A stretch of DNA of 64,000 nucleotides from Crateriforma conspicua (lineage in GTDB: Bacteria; Planctomycetota; Planctomycetia; Pirellulales; Pirellulaceae). The notes below the pieces were generated by a model that was not told the origin of the DNA, did not search any database, and saw only the letters and a program-made list of their open reading frames with translations. This document shows, in pieces, positions 9,164 through 18,871 of this stretch. The position numbers and the translations under genes are program-made. Within the stretch, counting starts at the first letter, position 1; every line of letters begins with the position of its first letter. Where the stretch lies: NCBI RefSeq assembly GCF_007752935.1, contig NZ_CP036319.1, positions 620,001-684,000 of the forward strand, read 5' to 3'.

Positions 9164-9475
9164 ATGTACGCCATCTTTACCGACGGCGGCCGTCAATATC
9201 GCGTCGAACCCGGCATGGAATTGGACGTCGATTATCGTGAAATTGCCGAAGGCGAAACGCTGACCTTTGACAAGGTGCTGGCCGTCGGCGGTGACGACGG
9301 GTTGAAGCTGGGCGCGCCGACGGTCGACGGTGCCAAAGTGACCGCTTCGGTCCTGGGAACGCACAAGGACAAGAAGATCTACGTCCAAAAGTTCCGTCGT
9401 CGTAAGAACAGCCGTCGTCGTACCGGCCACCGCCAAGTTCACACGCGGATCAAGGTCGAAGAAATCTCCGCTTGA
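9164..9475 (+). CDS. rplU: 50S ribosomal protein L21
   Basis: L21 binds 23S rRNA domain I in the large subunit. The 103-residue product starts MYAIFTDGGRQYRVEPG and ends in the basic KKIYVQKFRRRKNSRRRTGH region with the terminal IKVEEI, which is full family length. The ATG at 9164 has GGAG at 9151-9154, nine bases upstream; a GTG at 9149 would overlap that site. No rpmA (L27) follows, although the rplU-rpmA pair is common in bacteria; instead the next gene is convergent. The upstream gap from the peptidase is 124 bases, enough for its own promoter. Confidence 0.97.
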   Translation: MYAIFTDGGRQYRVEPGMELDVDYREIAEGETLTFDKVLAVGGDDGLKLGAPTVDGAKVTASVLGTHKDKKIYVQKFRRRKNSRRRTGHRQVHTRIKVEEISA

Positions 9476-9606
9476 TCGACGATTCATGATCGCCGGGCCG
9501 GTCCACGCTGTGTTGGTCCCGCCCGGTTGTCAGTCTCTATGACGCCGTTGATTTTCCGGCGTTCTGGTCGCCCGCTGGGAATGGCTTTCTTGGCCCTTTC
9601 CCATCC

Positions 9607-10890
9607 CTAAGGTTTCTCGCTGATCGCGATCAGATATTCTTGGCGTTTGCCGTCTTCCTGGATCCCGCTGCGGATGTACAGCGTGTCGTCCACCGCGACC
9701 GGGCTGGCAAAGATCGATTCACCGGTCTGGTTCTGGGCACGCATTTCGAATCGGTCTGGATTCGCCGCCAACACGTACACCTCGCCTCGTTCGCTGGCCA
9801 CCAGCAGTTCGTCGCCCACCAGCAATGGCGATGCGCTGATGCCCCCGCCGAACAGGCGTTCTTTCCACATCTCGCGGCCGTCGTGGGTCCGCCAGCAGTA
9901 CGCCACGCCGCTGTCAGCGACGGCATAGACATAGCCGTTGTTGGCCAGCAGCGATTGTTCGTAACACATTACTCGGTTGGACCACAGTTCGCGATGTTCG
10001 CCGGCGGCATTGATGCACCAAGTCCCCGGTGTCGGATTGCCGCCACTGATCAACAAACGGCGATCGTCCCAAACGATCGTTCCGCAGATCGCTTCGGTTG
10101 TCGTCGGGACACTCCATCGGCGTTGCCCGGTGACCGGATCGTACGCATCCATCGTTTCGGCACCTGCAATGACCAGCAAACGTTCGCCGGCGATCGGTGC
10201 GACGATGGCGGAAGCAAAGTTCAGGTTGATCGGGCGTTCGATTTTCCAGACCGGTTTGCCCGTGTCCAAGTCCAAGGCATAGATGCCGCTGTCGTCGCCA
10301 TCGAATTCCGCAGCAACGATCAACAGTTCGCCTTCGATGATTGGGCTGGCGCCGTAGCCGAATTCAAACGCTTGGGGTGCGAAATCGCAGACCCGGCGTT
10401 GCCAAACTTGCCGGCCTTGCAGCGTCACCGCCGTGACGTGGATCGCATTGCGGTTGTGAAAACTGACATAGACGTGCTGGCCATCGGACGCGGGGCTGGG
10501 GGACGCGCCGGAATTGTTCGAATGCATTTGGATCGGGCCAACGTTTCGGTGGATCGCCCACTTATTCAGGATTCTGCCCGTGTTGCGATCCAGCCGAACC
10601 AGGGCCTGGACATCAGCTGATGGGTCATGCGTGGTCAGATAGATCCAATCGCCGACAACAATCGGTGTGCTGTGTCCACGTCCGTCGATCGCGGTCTTCC
10701 ATTGGATGTTCTGGCCCGTTTGGACGTTCCACCGCAGTGGCAAGGTCCAGTCCTGTTGCGCGTGGTTATCGCTGGTCGGGCCGCGCCACTGCAGCCAGTC
10801 CGTCGCCGGAATGTCCGTCGCGAACAGTCCACCGAGAATCGCCAGGACCCACCCCAGCGAGGATGAGCTCCATCGAAAGTGCTTTTGCAT
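9607..10890 (-). CDS. Secreted PQQ/WD-like beta-propeller protein
   Basis: A 427-residue exported beta-propeller of the PQQ_2 type, related in fold to BamB and quinoprotein dehydrogenases. The chosen ATG at 10890 gives MQKHFRWSSSSLGWVLAILGG, a signal peptide, and then the planctomycete-typical DWLQWRGPTSDN block. Repeated blades are visible as GDWIYLTTHDP, LVRLDRNTGRILNKWAI, GIYALDLDTGKPVWKI, YDPVTGQRRWSVP and CWRTHDGREMWKERL. No dehydrogenase motif or heme-binding CxxCH is present, so a scaffold or binding role is as likely as an enzyme. It lies 176 bases downstream of the SSS symporter on the same strand, possibly in one transcript. Confidence 0.85.
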   Translation of the reverse strand: MQKHFRWSSSSLGWVLAILGGLFATDIPATDWLQWRGPTSDNHAQQDWTLPLRWNVQTGQNIQWKTAIDGRGHSTPIVVGDWIYLTTHDPSADVQALVRLDRNTGRILNKWAIHRNVGPIQMHSNNSGASPSPASDGQHVYVSFHNRNAIHVTAVTLQGRQVWQRRVCDFAPQAFEFGYGASPIIEGELLIVAAEFDGDDSGIYALDLDTGKPVWKIERPINLNFASAIVAPIAGERLLVIAGAETMDAYDPVTGQRRWSVPTTTEAICGTIVWDDRRLLISGGNPTPGTWCINAAGEHRELWSNRVMCYEQSLLANNGYVYAVADSGVAYCWRTHDGREMWKERLFGGGISASPLLVGDELLVASERGEVYVLAANPDRFEMRAQNQTGESIFASPVAVDDTLYIRSGIQEDGKRQEYLIAISEKP

Positions 10891-11066
10891 CACGCCAACC
10901 CGAAACCCTGTCGCCGAAGAGAAGTCGATAAGTCCTATCACGGTAGCGGACAATCAACTTCGGGAACAACAAGTGTCGGTTAGGTCGGATGGTCAGCCGG
11001 TCGGGGGAATCGGCGGAGACGCCTCGTTTCGTGACGGTTTGGGGGCCAATCAGGAAAAGTCGCCGC

Positions 11067-12641
11067 TCAGAAGAAGCGTTTCAGGTGTTCATCCGATGGT
11101 TTGGGCGTGACCAACGAAACGACGATCATGGTGACCAGCGAACTGGCAACCATCACGACGACCGGCATGATTTCGTACCGCTGGTCGCCCAGCGGCAATT
11201 CCAGGTGAAATTCACGCAGACCGCCCGGTGTTTGCAGGCCGTTCCAGAACAGAATGCACCAGCTGATGATCGCTGCAAAGATGCCGCTGATGGCTCCCGC
11301 GGCGCTCAGACCACGCCAGTACAGGGCCGCAAAGACGATCGGGAACAGGGCGCTGAAACCACTGAAACACCAGACGCCGAGGGCGAACACGCTGGTCGGA
11401 TTACCCAGGCTTAACAAATACGTCACCGCAACAATGGCGATGATGAATACGCGTGTCAGGAACACTTGTTCCTTGTCGCTGACGTCGCCCTTGTAGTGAC
11501 AGTACACGTCGTTGCTAAAGATCGTACCGATGCACAAAAACTGGCTGTCCAAACTGGACATGATTGCGGCCAGGATTCCCGCCGCCAGCAAACCGCCAAG
11601 CATCTGGCCGGTCTGGGTTTTCACCAGGAATGCCAGGATCGCATTCGGGTTGCTGGGCAGCGGCGGTTTGGCCGGGATCAAATTGCCGGTCGCCCAGATT
11701 CCGACCAAGACGCAGGGCACCCAAACGATCATGATGAACAGCGGGTGACAGACGACCGGCACCTTGAACGAATTGGCACTCTTGGCCGTCATCCAGTGTT
11801 GAAACAAGTGCGGGAACATGCCCACCGACAGCGGAATCAATAGGTACGTGAAAAACTTCGTCTGGCTCATCTCGATCCGCGTGACTTTATTCAGCGGAAC
11901 CGATTCGCCCAGGGCTTGCAGGTTGGCCAAGAAGCTGTCCTGGCCGCCGAGTCGGTTGGCGATGACGTAAAACGTCACGACGCCCAAGACCATGAAAACC
12001 AGGGTTTGAAAGGTGTTGGCCCAGGTGGTGCCACGCATGCCACCAAAGAACACGTAAACCAGCACGACCATGCAGATCACCAGCGACCCCAGCCACGGCG
12101 GAATCCCGCCATGCAGGGCTCGGTTGATTTCGCCCGACGCATCGGTCGCGGGGAACCATTCGGGCGAAAGTCCCGCGGTCAGCGATTGGACCACCGAACC
12201 GGCGCTGATCACACCGACCAGCAAATAGGGAATGATCAGTCCGACCAAGATCGGGAACAGCAACAGGCCGACGAAATCGCTGTCCAAGCGATCGCGAAAG
12301 TATTCAATCTGGGTTGTGTAGTTGTGCCGACGGGCCAGTTTCCAAACTTTCACCCCGATCAGGAAAAAGCACAGTGAATGAACGATGCCGCTGCTGCTGG
12401 CCAGCATCCCATAAACGCCGATGCCCTCCTTGAAAGCTTCGCCGCTGCTGCCGACCAACGCGAACGCGGTCATCGTGGTCCCGAACAGACTCATCAACAG
12501 CAAGAAAGGGCCGATCGAATGGCTGGCAACCTGGTAATCTTCACGCGTGCCTTTGAACAGGCGGCTGGAGAACACGCCCAGCAACAACAGCAGACTCAGG
12601 TAGCAGATGATGATGATCAGCTGAGGCAATCCCTGGTGCAT
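11067..12641 (-). CDS. Sodium:solute symporter (SSS/SLC5 family)
   Basis: A 524-residue inner-membrane transporter with about 13 predicted hydrophobic segments. It starts QLIIIICYLSLLLLLGVFSS and contains the family landmark FGGMRGTTWANTFQTLVFMVLG (about residues 205-226). The loop FKGTREDYQVASHSIGP is typical of SSS carriers. These proteins couple solute uptake to sodium; the solute cannot be inferred. The upstream partner is a DUF3311 protein: its stop and this start overlap as TGATG, and a GGAGG site (complement of 12651-12655) lies in its last codons. That is translational coupling of the sort seen with DUF3311-SSF pairs. Confidence 0.93.
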   Translation of the reverse strand: MHQGLPQLIIIICYLSLLLLLGVFSSRLFKGTREDYQVASHSIGPFLLLMSLFGTTMTAFALVGSSGEAFKEGIGVYGMLASSSGIVHSLCFFLIGVKVWKLARRHNYTTQIEYFRDRLDSDFVGLLLFPILVGLIIPYLLVGVISAGSVVQSLTAGLSPEWFPATDASGEINRALHGGIPPWLGSLVICMVVLVYVFFGGMRGTTWANTFQTLVFMVLGVVTFYVIANRLGGQDSFLANLQALGESVPLNKVTRIEMSQTKFFTYLLIPLSVGMFPHLFQHWMTAKSANSFKVPVVCHPLFIMIVWVPCVLVGIWATGNLIPAKPPLPSNPNAILAFLVKTQTGQMLGGLLAAGILAAIMSSLDSQFLCIGTIFSNDVYCHYKGDVSDKEQVFLTRVFIIAIVAVTYLLSLGNPTSVFALGVWCFSGFSALFPIVFAALYWRGLSAAGAISGIFAAIISWCILFWNGLQTPGGLREFHLELPLGDQRYEIMPVVVMVASSLVTMIVVSLVTPKPSDEHLKRFF

Positions 12642-12931
12642 CAGTGGGTTCCTCCGTCTTGATCAGCTTTGCCGGTCAGTTCAGCCGCATCATCCAGCGG
12701 CCAAGCGATCTTGGTTGTCAAAAACCAAGTCGCCGATGCCGCGATCGAAATACAGGCGTGGTAAAGCAATCCGATCGGCATGAACCCAAAAACCAACGTG
12801 TCGTCGTCCCAAAACCAGTTGTCTTGATGGATGATCAACAGCAAAACCACCAGGGCTGTGATGATCCACGGGCCTTTGGATGTTGTTCCGGAAGAATCCG
12901 GGCCCGAAGGCTGAGGGGAAGAATCCGCCAT
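12641..12931 (-). CDS. Small DUF3311-type membrane protein paired with symporter
   Basis: A 96-residue protein with a Ser/Pro-rich N-terminus, one hydrophobic segment (WIITALVVLLLIIHQ) and a second at GFMPIGLLYHACISIAAS, ending in a charged tail. DUF3311 proteins have this size and two-helix plan and are usually encoded just before an SSF symporter, as here. The function of DUF3311 is not established; an accessory subunit for the carrier is the natural inference. The ATG complementary to 12929-12931 was chosen because the upstream sequence up to the divergent 13026 gene is short. Confidence 0.75.
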   Translation of the reverse strand: MADSSPQPSGPDSSGTTSKGPWIITALVVLLLIIHQDNWFWDDDTLVFGFMPIGLLYHACISIAASATWFLTTKIAWPLDDAAELTGKADQDGGTH

Positions 12932-13025
12932 TGACTGACACCGTTGGGGATACCGGGGCGAGGGATGCAGGGGAAGGAACCGCAGTGTAGTTGAGTCGTC
13001 AGGGCGGCGAAATTAGGCTTCAGCG

Positions 13026-14825
13026 ATGCAGAATTGGGAATCCCTGTTGACCGTCGCCGTCGTGATCGGCTTGATGGCCGGTTTGGCGCTCCGCGTCGCC
13101 GCCGCCGAGTTGTTGGCGTTGGCTGCGTTGGCGGTTCTGGTCGTCGCGGGCAGTTTGGTTCCCGGGGCGGCCCTGCCCACCCCGGCCGAAGCGTTCCAGG
13201 GATTCGGCAGTGAAAGTCTGGTCACGATCGCGTTGCTGTTTGTGGTCGTGGCGGGATTGGAACTGACCGGCGGTGCCGAATTGGCGACTGGTTGGTTTTT
13301 GAACGGCGCAAGAAAACCCGTCGACGCTCGGATGCGTTTGCTGGTTCCCGTCGCTGTGGTTAGCGGATTTCTGAACAACACGCCGGTGGTTGCCGGCATG
13401 CTGCCAGTGGTCAATGACCTTTCGAAGAAGATTGGCGACAGCAGCAGCCGATTTTTGATGCCGATGTCCTACGCCGCGATTCTGGGCGGGATGTGCACGC
13501 TGATCGGCACCAGCACCAACATGGTGATCCGCGATTTGTACGTCGGCCAAACCGGACAACAGTTGGGATTCTTTTCGCCCGCTTGGATCGGTGTTCCCGC
13601 CACGCTGGTGGGCCTGGTGTACTTGATCTTTGGCAGCCGGCTGTTGCCCGACCGCAAACCCGGCGTCAGCCTGGCCGATGACCCGCAGCAATACACCGTC
13701 GAAATGCAGGTTGAACGCGGCGGCAACTTGGTCGGCAAAACGATTGAACAGGCTGGATTGCGTCGGCTGCCCGGTTTGTATGTCGCGGAAATTCAGCGTG
13801 TCGATGAACAGGGCGAAAGCCGGATCGTCGCCGCACGGCCCGGCGAACGGTTGTGGGCCGACGATGTTTTGATTCTGGTCGGTGCGTTGGAAAGCGTTGT
13901 CGACCTGAAAAAAATCCGCGGTTTGATCACGCCCGATGACCAGGCCCGCAAGCTACAGGTTCCCGCTTGGCGGCGGACCTTGGTCGAAGCGGTCGTCAGT
14001 CCGCGTTGCAGTTCGCTGGGCAAATCGATTCGCGAAAGTCGTTTTCGATCGCGTTACAACGCTGCCGTGGTCGCCGTCGCACGGGGCGGGAAACGGGTGG
14101 AAGGCAAACTGGGGGATATCCGCTTGGAAGTCGGCGACGTGCTGTTGCTGGAAGCTTCGCCGTCGTTTCTGCATCGCCAACAGACTTCACGCGATTTTTA
14201 TTTGGTCAGCCAGGTCGAACAGGGGGCCGTCCGGCGACCGGAACGTGCTTGGACCGCGATCACGATCGTCTTGTTGATGGTGTTTGCCGCCGCATTCACC
14301 GCGGTCCCGATTTCGGTGGCGGCTTTGGTGGCCGCGGTGGCCACCGTTGCCACGCGATGCTGTCGATCTGACGAGGCCCGCCGCAGCGTGGATTGGGCCA
14401 TCCTGATTGTAATCGGCGCGGCCATCGGTATCGGATCAGCCCTGGAAAAAAGCGGGGCGGCCAAGGCGATCGCCGACGGCTTGCTGTCGTTAGCCGGCCG
14501 GCACCCTTACTATTGCTTGGCTGCGGTCTACTTGGCCACGATGATCTGCACCGAATTTGTGACCAATGTCGCCGCAGCCACGCTGATGTTTTATATCGCC
14601 ACGCAAACGGCCGCGAACCTGAACGTCGACGAAACACCCTTTGTGATTGCCGTGATGATCGCCGCTTCGGCCAGCTTCCTGACCCCATTCGGTTATCAAA
14701 CCAATGCGATGGTTTATGGCGTGGGCGGGTATCGGTTCGGCGACTACGTGCGGTTCGGTTTGCCGTTGACCCTGATCGTCTTTGCCGTTGCGATGGTGGT
14801 GATCCCCCGCGTGTTTCCGTTCTGA
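13026..14825 (+). CDS. SLC13/DASS-type permease with two RCK_C (TrkA_C) domains
   Basis: A 599-residue membrane transporter of the divalent anion/sodium symporter or ArsB/NhaD-like superfamily. The N-terminal half has five to six hydrophobic helices, with FLNNTPVVAGMLPVV and MCTLIGTSTNMVI, which correspond to the duplicated SNT-like substrate motifs. Two soluble RCK_C domains follow at about residues 220-300 and 320-395. The second membrane half has EFVTNVAAATLMF and SFLTPFGYQTNAMVYG. This membrane-RCK-RCK-membrane plan matches YfbS/SAC1-like permeases; sulfate or a carboxylate is a plausible substrate but unproven. hrpA follows after 33 bases, probably in one transcript. Confidence 0.87.
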   Translation: MQNWESLLTVAVVIGLMAGLALRVAAAELLALAALAVLVVAGSLVPGAALPTPAEAFQGFGSESLVTIALLFVVVAGLELTGGAELATGWFLNGARKPVDARMRLLVPVAVVSGFLNNTPVVAGMLPVVNDLSKKIGDSSSRFLMPMSYAAILGGMCTLIGTSTNMVIRDLYVGQTGQQLGFFSPAWIGVPATLVGLVYLIFGSRLLPDRKPGVSLADDPQQYTVEMQVERGGNLVGKTIEQAGLRRLPGLYVAEIQRVDEQGESRIVAARPGERLWADDVLILVGALESVVDLKKIRGLITPDDQARKLQVPAWRRTLVEAVVSPRCSSLGKSIRESRFRSRYNAAVVAVARGGKRVEGKLGDIRLEVGDVLLLEASPSFLHRQQTSRDFYLVSQVEQGAVRRPERAWTAITIVLLMVFAAAFTAVPISVAALVAAVATVATRCCRSDEARRSVDWAILIVIGAAIGIGSALEKSGAAKAIADGLLSLAGRHPYYCLAAVYLATMICTEFVTNVAAATLMFYIATQTAANLNVDETPFVIAVMIAASASFLTPFGYQTNAMVYGVGGYRFGDYVRFGLPLTLIVFAVAMVVIPRVFPF

Positions 14826-14858
14826 TCGATTCAACGCCCCACCCGCCGTTTTCTTTCT

Positions 14859-17800
14859 GTGACGTTCAAACCCGAAAGCCCCAAGCTGGGCGCCGCAAAG
14901 ACCGCGGAACCGAATGACGATGCGCCCGAGGTCCGTCGCGATCTGGGATCGATCCGTCTGGAAACGCCCGATGAATTGCCCATCGCGCAGTATCGCGGGC
15001 AGATCATCGAACTATTGCAGTCACGACAGGTCATCGTGGTCTGTGGAGAAACGGGCAGCGGGAAATCGACCCAGTTGCCCAAGTTTTGTGTCGAAGCCGG
15101 GCTCGGACAACGAGGACGCATCGGCCATACCCAACCACGACGGCTGGCGGCACGCAGCATCGCCGACCGTCTGAGCGAAGAATTGGGGGCCCAGATTGGC
15201 AAGCAAGTGGGCTATCAGATCCGGTTCGGCGACAAAACCTCCGACGAAACCATCATCAAGCTGATGACCGATGGGATCTTGTTGGCGGAAACGCAATCCG
15301 ACCGACAGTTACGTCAATACGAAGCGATCATCATCGACGAGGCACACGAGCGGTCGCTGAACATCGATTTTTTGTTGGGGTACCTGCGTCGGCTGATCGA
15401 CCGACGCGATGATTTGAAACTGATCATTACCTCGGCAACCATCGACGCGGATCGATTCGCCCAACACTTCGCCGACGCCGATGGTCCGGCGCCGATTCTG
15501 AACGTCCAAGGTCGCGGCTATCCCGTCGAAATTCGCTACCTGCCTTGGGAACAGGTGAATGAGGACGACGCCAACCAAGATCTGGGGCAACATGTCATCG
15601 CAGCGCTGGAAATGCTATCTCGCTCCGGTGGCGGTGACACGCTGGTGTTTTTGCCGACCGAACGAGACATCCGCGAAGTGTCGCACCAAGTCGCCGGACA
15701 CTATCGTCGTTTGGGACTGGCCCAGCGGTATGACCTATTGCCGCTGTATGCCCGACTGCCCGCCGCACAGCAACAACAGATCTTTCACCCCTCCGGTGCA
15801 AAGCGTCGTGTGATCTTCGCGACCAATGTCGCCGAGTCGTCGTTGACTGTGCCGGGCATCCACTTTGTCATCGATTCGGGGACCGCTCGGATCAGCCGCT
15901 ACAGCCAGCGGACCAAGGTCCAGCGATTGCCGATCGAACCGATCAGCCGTGCCAGCGCCGATCAACGGGCCGGTCGTTGTGGCCGGATCGGTCCGGGGAT
16001 CTGCATTCGGCTGTACAGCGAAGACGACTATGACAACCGTGATGCGTTCACGACCCCGGAAATTCGACGAACCAATCTGGCGTCGGTCGTTCTGAAAACC
16101 AAAACGCTGCGACTGGGCAATCTGGAAGACTTTCCGCTGTTGGACCCGCCCCGTCCCGATGCGATTCGACAGGGCATCCGCACGCTGCAAGAACTCAATG
16201 CGATCGATTCATCCCAAGAATTGACCGACATCGGCTGGGAACTGGGACGCATGCCGGTGGACCCTCGCGTCGGACGTATCTTGCTGGCCGCGACCCAATC
16301 CAGCGTGTTGCCGGAGGTGTTGCCCATTGTCGCGGCGATGGAAATCCAAGATCCACGCGAACGGCCCCCGGAGAAACGGCAAGCCGCCGACGAGTGCCAC
16401 GCCCAGTTTGCGGATCCCCAAAGTGATTTCTTGGCCGACCTGCGGCTTTGGAAACAGTTCGGTCAATGGCGCGACGATCTCAGTCGCAACCAGTTGCAAC
16501 GCACGCTGCGAAAGAACTTTCTGTCGCCGTCTCGGATGCGGGAATGGGCCGACGTGTATCGCCAATTACGCGAAATGGCGTTGACGTTACAGAAACGCCA
16601 GAGCAACCGATCGTCGGTCGGCAAGATTCGCTGGGATGACCATCCCGACCGGGTGATCGACGAAGACCGATCCGTCGGTGTGCATCAAACTTTGCTGTCC
16701 GGTTTGCTGTCGGGGGTGGCCAAAGTCGGGGACAAGAACGAATACACCGGCGCGGGCAACTTGAAGTTGTTCTTGTGGCCGGGAAGCCATGTCTTTGACG
16801 CCAAACCGAAATGGATCATGGCCGCCGAATTGGTGGAAACATCACGGCAATACGCTCGCATGGTCGCACGGATCCAGCCCGGTTGGATCGAACAAGTCGG
16901 CGCACACTTGTTGAAACATTCCTACAGCGATCCGCATTGGAGCCAGAAATCAAACGGGGCGTTCTGTTATCAGCAGTCGACGCTGTTCGGATTGCCGATT
17001 GTCGTTCGCCGCCGAGTTCCGCTGCCACCGATCGACCGATCCACCGCTCGAGATTTGTTGATCCGCAACGGCTTGGTCGATGGTGAACTGACCACCAATG
17101 CATCCTTTGTCCGTCACAACCGACGTTTGTGTGATGCGATCGAGGTGTTGGCTGCCAAAACCCGACGCCGTGATTTGGTCGTCGATCCGTTCGCGGTGCA
17201 ATCCTTTTATGCCAGGGTTTTGCCGGACGACGTCTGCGACCGCGGGCGTTTGGAGAAGCATGACCGTTTGATGGTGCCGCCGCAGTGGGCGTCGCAGCTG
17301 AAGAATTCCGAAGACGTTTCGCGTTGGCTGCAGCAGGAACCACCCGCTGATCCGGATCACGAAACGGTGCAGCAGTGTCCGACGCCGTACATGCGGGTCA
17401 GCGACCTGGTCCAAAGCGAAAGCGAATTGATCACTCAGCAAGACTTTCCCGATCAATTGCAAGTGGGTGCCACCACGTTGCCGTTGACCTATCGATTCTT
17501 GCCCGGTGATCAGCGGGACGGCGTCGCGGTGCGGGTTCATCAAGACGCCCTGCCCCAGATCAGCGACGACCGTTTGGGATGGCTCGTCCCCGGCTTGTTG
17601 CAACCCAAGTTGATCGCGATGATCAAATCTCTTCCCAAACGCATTCGACGAAACTTGGTGCCCGCCGCCGATATCGCCAAACAGGTCGCCGACGAATTGA
17701 TGCCGGTGTATGGCCAAACGCCATTCATGACGGCGGTTTGCCAAGCGTTTTCACAGCACGCCGAAATGCCGGTCCAGCCCACTGATTTCCAGGCCGAAAA

Positions 17801-18818
17801 GCTGGACGGCTATCTGGATTTTTTGGTCGAAGTCGTCGATGACGATGGCAAACCGATCGCCTCCGACCGCAGCGCCGATCGGCTGCAACGTCAAATTTCG
17901 CCTCGCGCCGCGTCGCCACAAGCGGCCGTGGAATCCGAACAGGAATCGGATTGGTCGCGGAAATCGATGACCGTCTTTGACATTGAACAGTTGCCCGTCG
18001 AAGTCATTCGGCGGCGCGGTGGCGTGCATGTGGCGCAGTATCCGGCCGTCGTGGATCGTGGTGATCATGCCGCCACCGGCGTTTACCCCGATCGGCAAAC
18101 CGCGATGCGGCAACACGCCGGTGGGTTGGTGCGTCTGTATGCCTTGGCCGAAAGAAAGGAAATCCGCAGCCAGGTGCGGTGGTTGCCCGCACTGGAAGAC
18201 GCCAAGCTGCGATTGGGTTCGCTGATTTCCGCCGACCAGATGGAATCGCAATTAACAGACCTGATCGCCCGAGTCGCTTTTGTTGAAAGCCAGCCCGAAA
18301 TCCGCAGCCAAGCCGAATTTGAAGCCAGACGTCGTGATCGTGGCGAACGCATCGGTCGCGCCACCCAACAAGTCGCGCCCTGGCTTGCCACGCTGTCGGA
18401 AGCCTATTTCGAAATCCGGCGTGAATTGGAATCAGCACCAACCAACCAGCAAGCGATGCTGGACGACGTTCGCGATCAGTTACGCTGGCTTGCACCGGAG
18501 CGATTCATGGCCATCATTCCTTGGGCACATCTGCAGCACTATCCACGATATTTTCGTGCGATCGCTTATCGAATCGACAAGAACCGAAGTGGTGCGGCCG
18601 CCCGCGACGACGAAGGGCGAAAGATCGTCAGTGACTTGTGGGATCGATGGTTGCAAACCCTGCCGCCGGAACACCAGCAGGCCGACTTGCACGTCGACAA
18701 TGAATTTCGCTGGATGATCGAAGAACTGCGGGTCAGTCTGTTCGCACAACCGCTTGGCACCGCGACCAAAATTTCGCCGCAGCGGTGTGACAAGTGGCTT
18801 CGCAAGACATCCGCCTAG
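14859..18818 (+). CDS. hrpA: ATP-dependent RNA helicase HrpA
   Basis: A DEAH-box SF2 RNA helicase of 1319 residues, close to E. coli HrpA (about 1300). The Walker A GETGSGKS is at residues 63-70, the DEAH box at 160-163 (IIDEAHERSLNIDFLL), SAT as SATID, and motif VI as QRAGRCGRIGPG. The helicase-associated and OB-fold segments follow, and then the long C-terminal DUF3418 region found in HrpA but not HrpB. E. coli HrpA rescues stalled ribosome collisions, so an RNA or ribosome quality-control role is expected. The start is a GTG at 14859 without a strong ribosome site, consistent with coupling to the permease 33 bases upstream. Confidence 0.96.
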   Translation: MTFKPESPKLGAAKTAEPNDDAPEVRRDLGSIRLETPDELPIAQYRGQIIELLQSRQVIVVCGETGSGKSTQLPKFCVEAGLGQRGRIGHTQPRRLAARSIADRLSEELGAQIGKQVGYQIRFGDKTSDETIIKLMTDGILLAETQSDRQLRQYEAIIIDEAHERSLNIDFLLGYLRRLIDRRDDLKLIITSATIDADRFAQHFADADGPAPILNVQGRGYPVEIRYLPWEQVNEDDANQDLGQHVIAALEMLSRSGGGDTLVFLPTERDIREVSHQVAGHYRRLGLAQRYDLLPLYARLPAAQQQQIFHPSGAKRRVIFATNVAESSLTVPGIHFVIDSGTARISRYSQRTKVQRLPIEPISRASADQRAGRCGRIGPGICIRLYSEDDYDNRDAFTTPEIRRTNLASVVLKTKTLRLGNLEDFPLLDPPRPDAIRQGIRTLQELNAIDSSQELTDIGWELGRMPVDPRVGRILLAATQSSVLPEVLPIVAAMEIQDPRERPPEKRQAADECHAQFADPQSDFLADLRLWKQFGQWRDDLSRNQLQRTLRKNFLSPSRMREWADVYRQLREMALTLQKRQSNRSSVGKIRWDDHPDRVIDEDRSVGVHQTLLSGLLSGVAKVGDKNEYTGAGNLKLFLWPGSHVFDAKPKWIMAAELVETSRQYARMVARIQPGWIEQVGAHLLKHSYSDPHWSQKSNGAFCYQQSTLFGLPIVVRRRVPLPPIDRSTARDLLIRNGLVDGELTTNASFVRHNRRLCDAIEVLAAKTRRRDLVVDPFAVQSFYARVLPDDVCDRGRLEKHDRLMVPPQWASQLKNSEDVSRWLQQEPPADPDHETVQQCPTPYMRVSDLVQSESELITQQDFPDQLQVGATTLPLTYRFLPGDQRDGVAVRVHQDALPQISDDRLGWLVPGLLQPKLIAMIKSLPKRIRRNLVPAADIAKQVADELMPVYGQTPFMTAVCQAFSQHAEMPVQPTDFQAEKLDGYLDFLVEVVDDDGKPIASDRSADRLQRQISPRAASPQAAVESEQESDWSRKSMTVFDIEQLPVEVIRRRGGVHVAQYPAVVDRGDHAATGVYPDRQTAMRQHAGGLVRLYALAERKEIRSQVRWLPALEDAKLRLGSLISADQMESQLTDLIARVAFVESQPEIRSQAEFEARRRDRGERIGRATQQVAPWLATLSEAYFEIRRELESAPTNQQAMLDDVRDQLRWLAPERFMAIIPWAHLQHYPRYFRAIAYRIDKNRSGAAARDDEGRKIVSDLWDRWLQTLPPEHQQADLHVDNEFRWMIEELRVSLFAQPLGTATKISPQRCDKWLRKTSA

Positions 18819-18860
18819 TCGTGCCCCGGGGGCACGACGATTCTGCACCGTCGAATCGTC
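18819..18860. terminator. Tandem hairpins between convergent hrpA and DUF1559 gene
   Basis: The hrpA stop is followed at once by a near-perfect palindrome at 18819-18837 (TCGTGCCCC, one G, GGGGCACGA). A second hairpin pairs 18836-18843 (GACGATTC) with 18853-18860 (GAATCGTC). Both fit in the 53-base gap between the stop codons, so together they could stop transcription from both sides. No T-run is present. Confidence 0.55.
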
Positions 18861-18871
18861 GACAATGGATC

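Noticed and set aside
9493-9562. Possible terminator stems between rplU and the PQQ-propeller gene
   Set aside because: The pairings are only six base pairs, one with a 22-base loop, and do not stand out from background in this GC-rich sequence.
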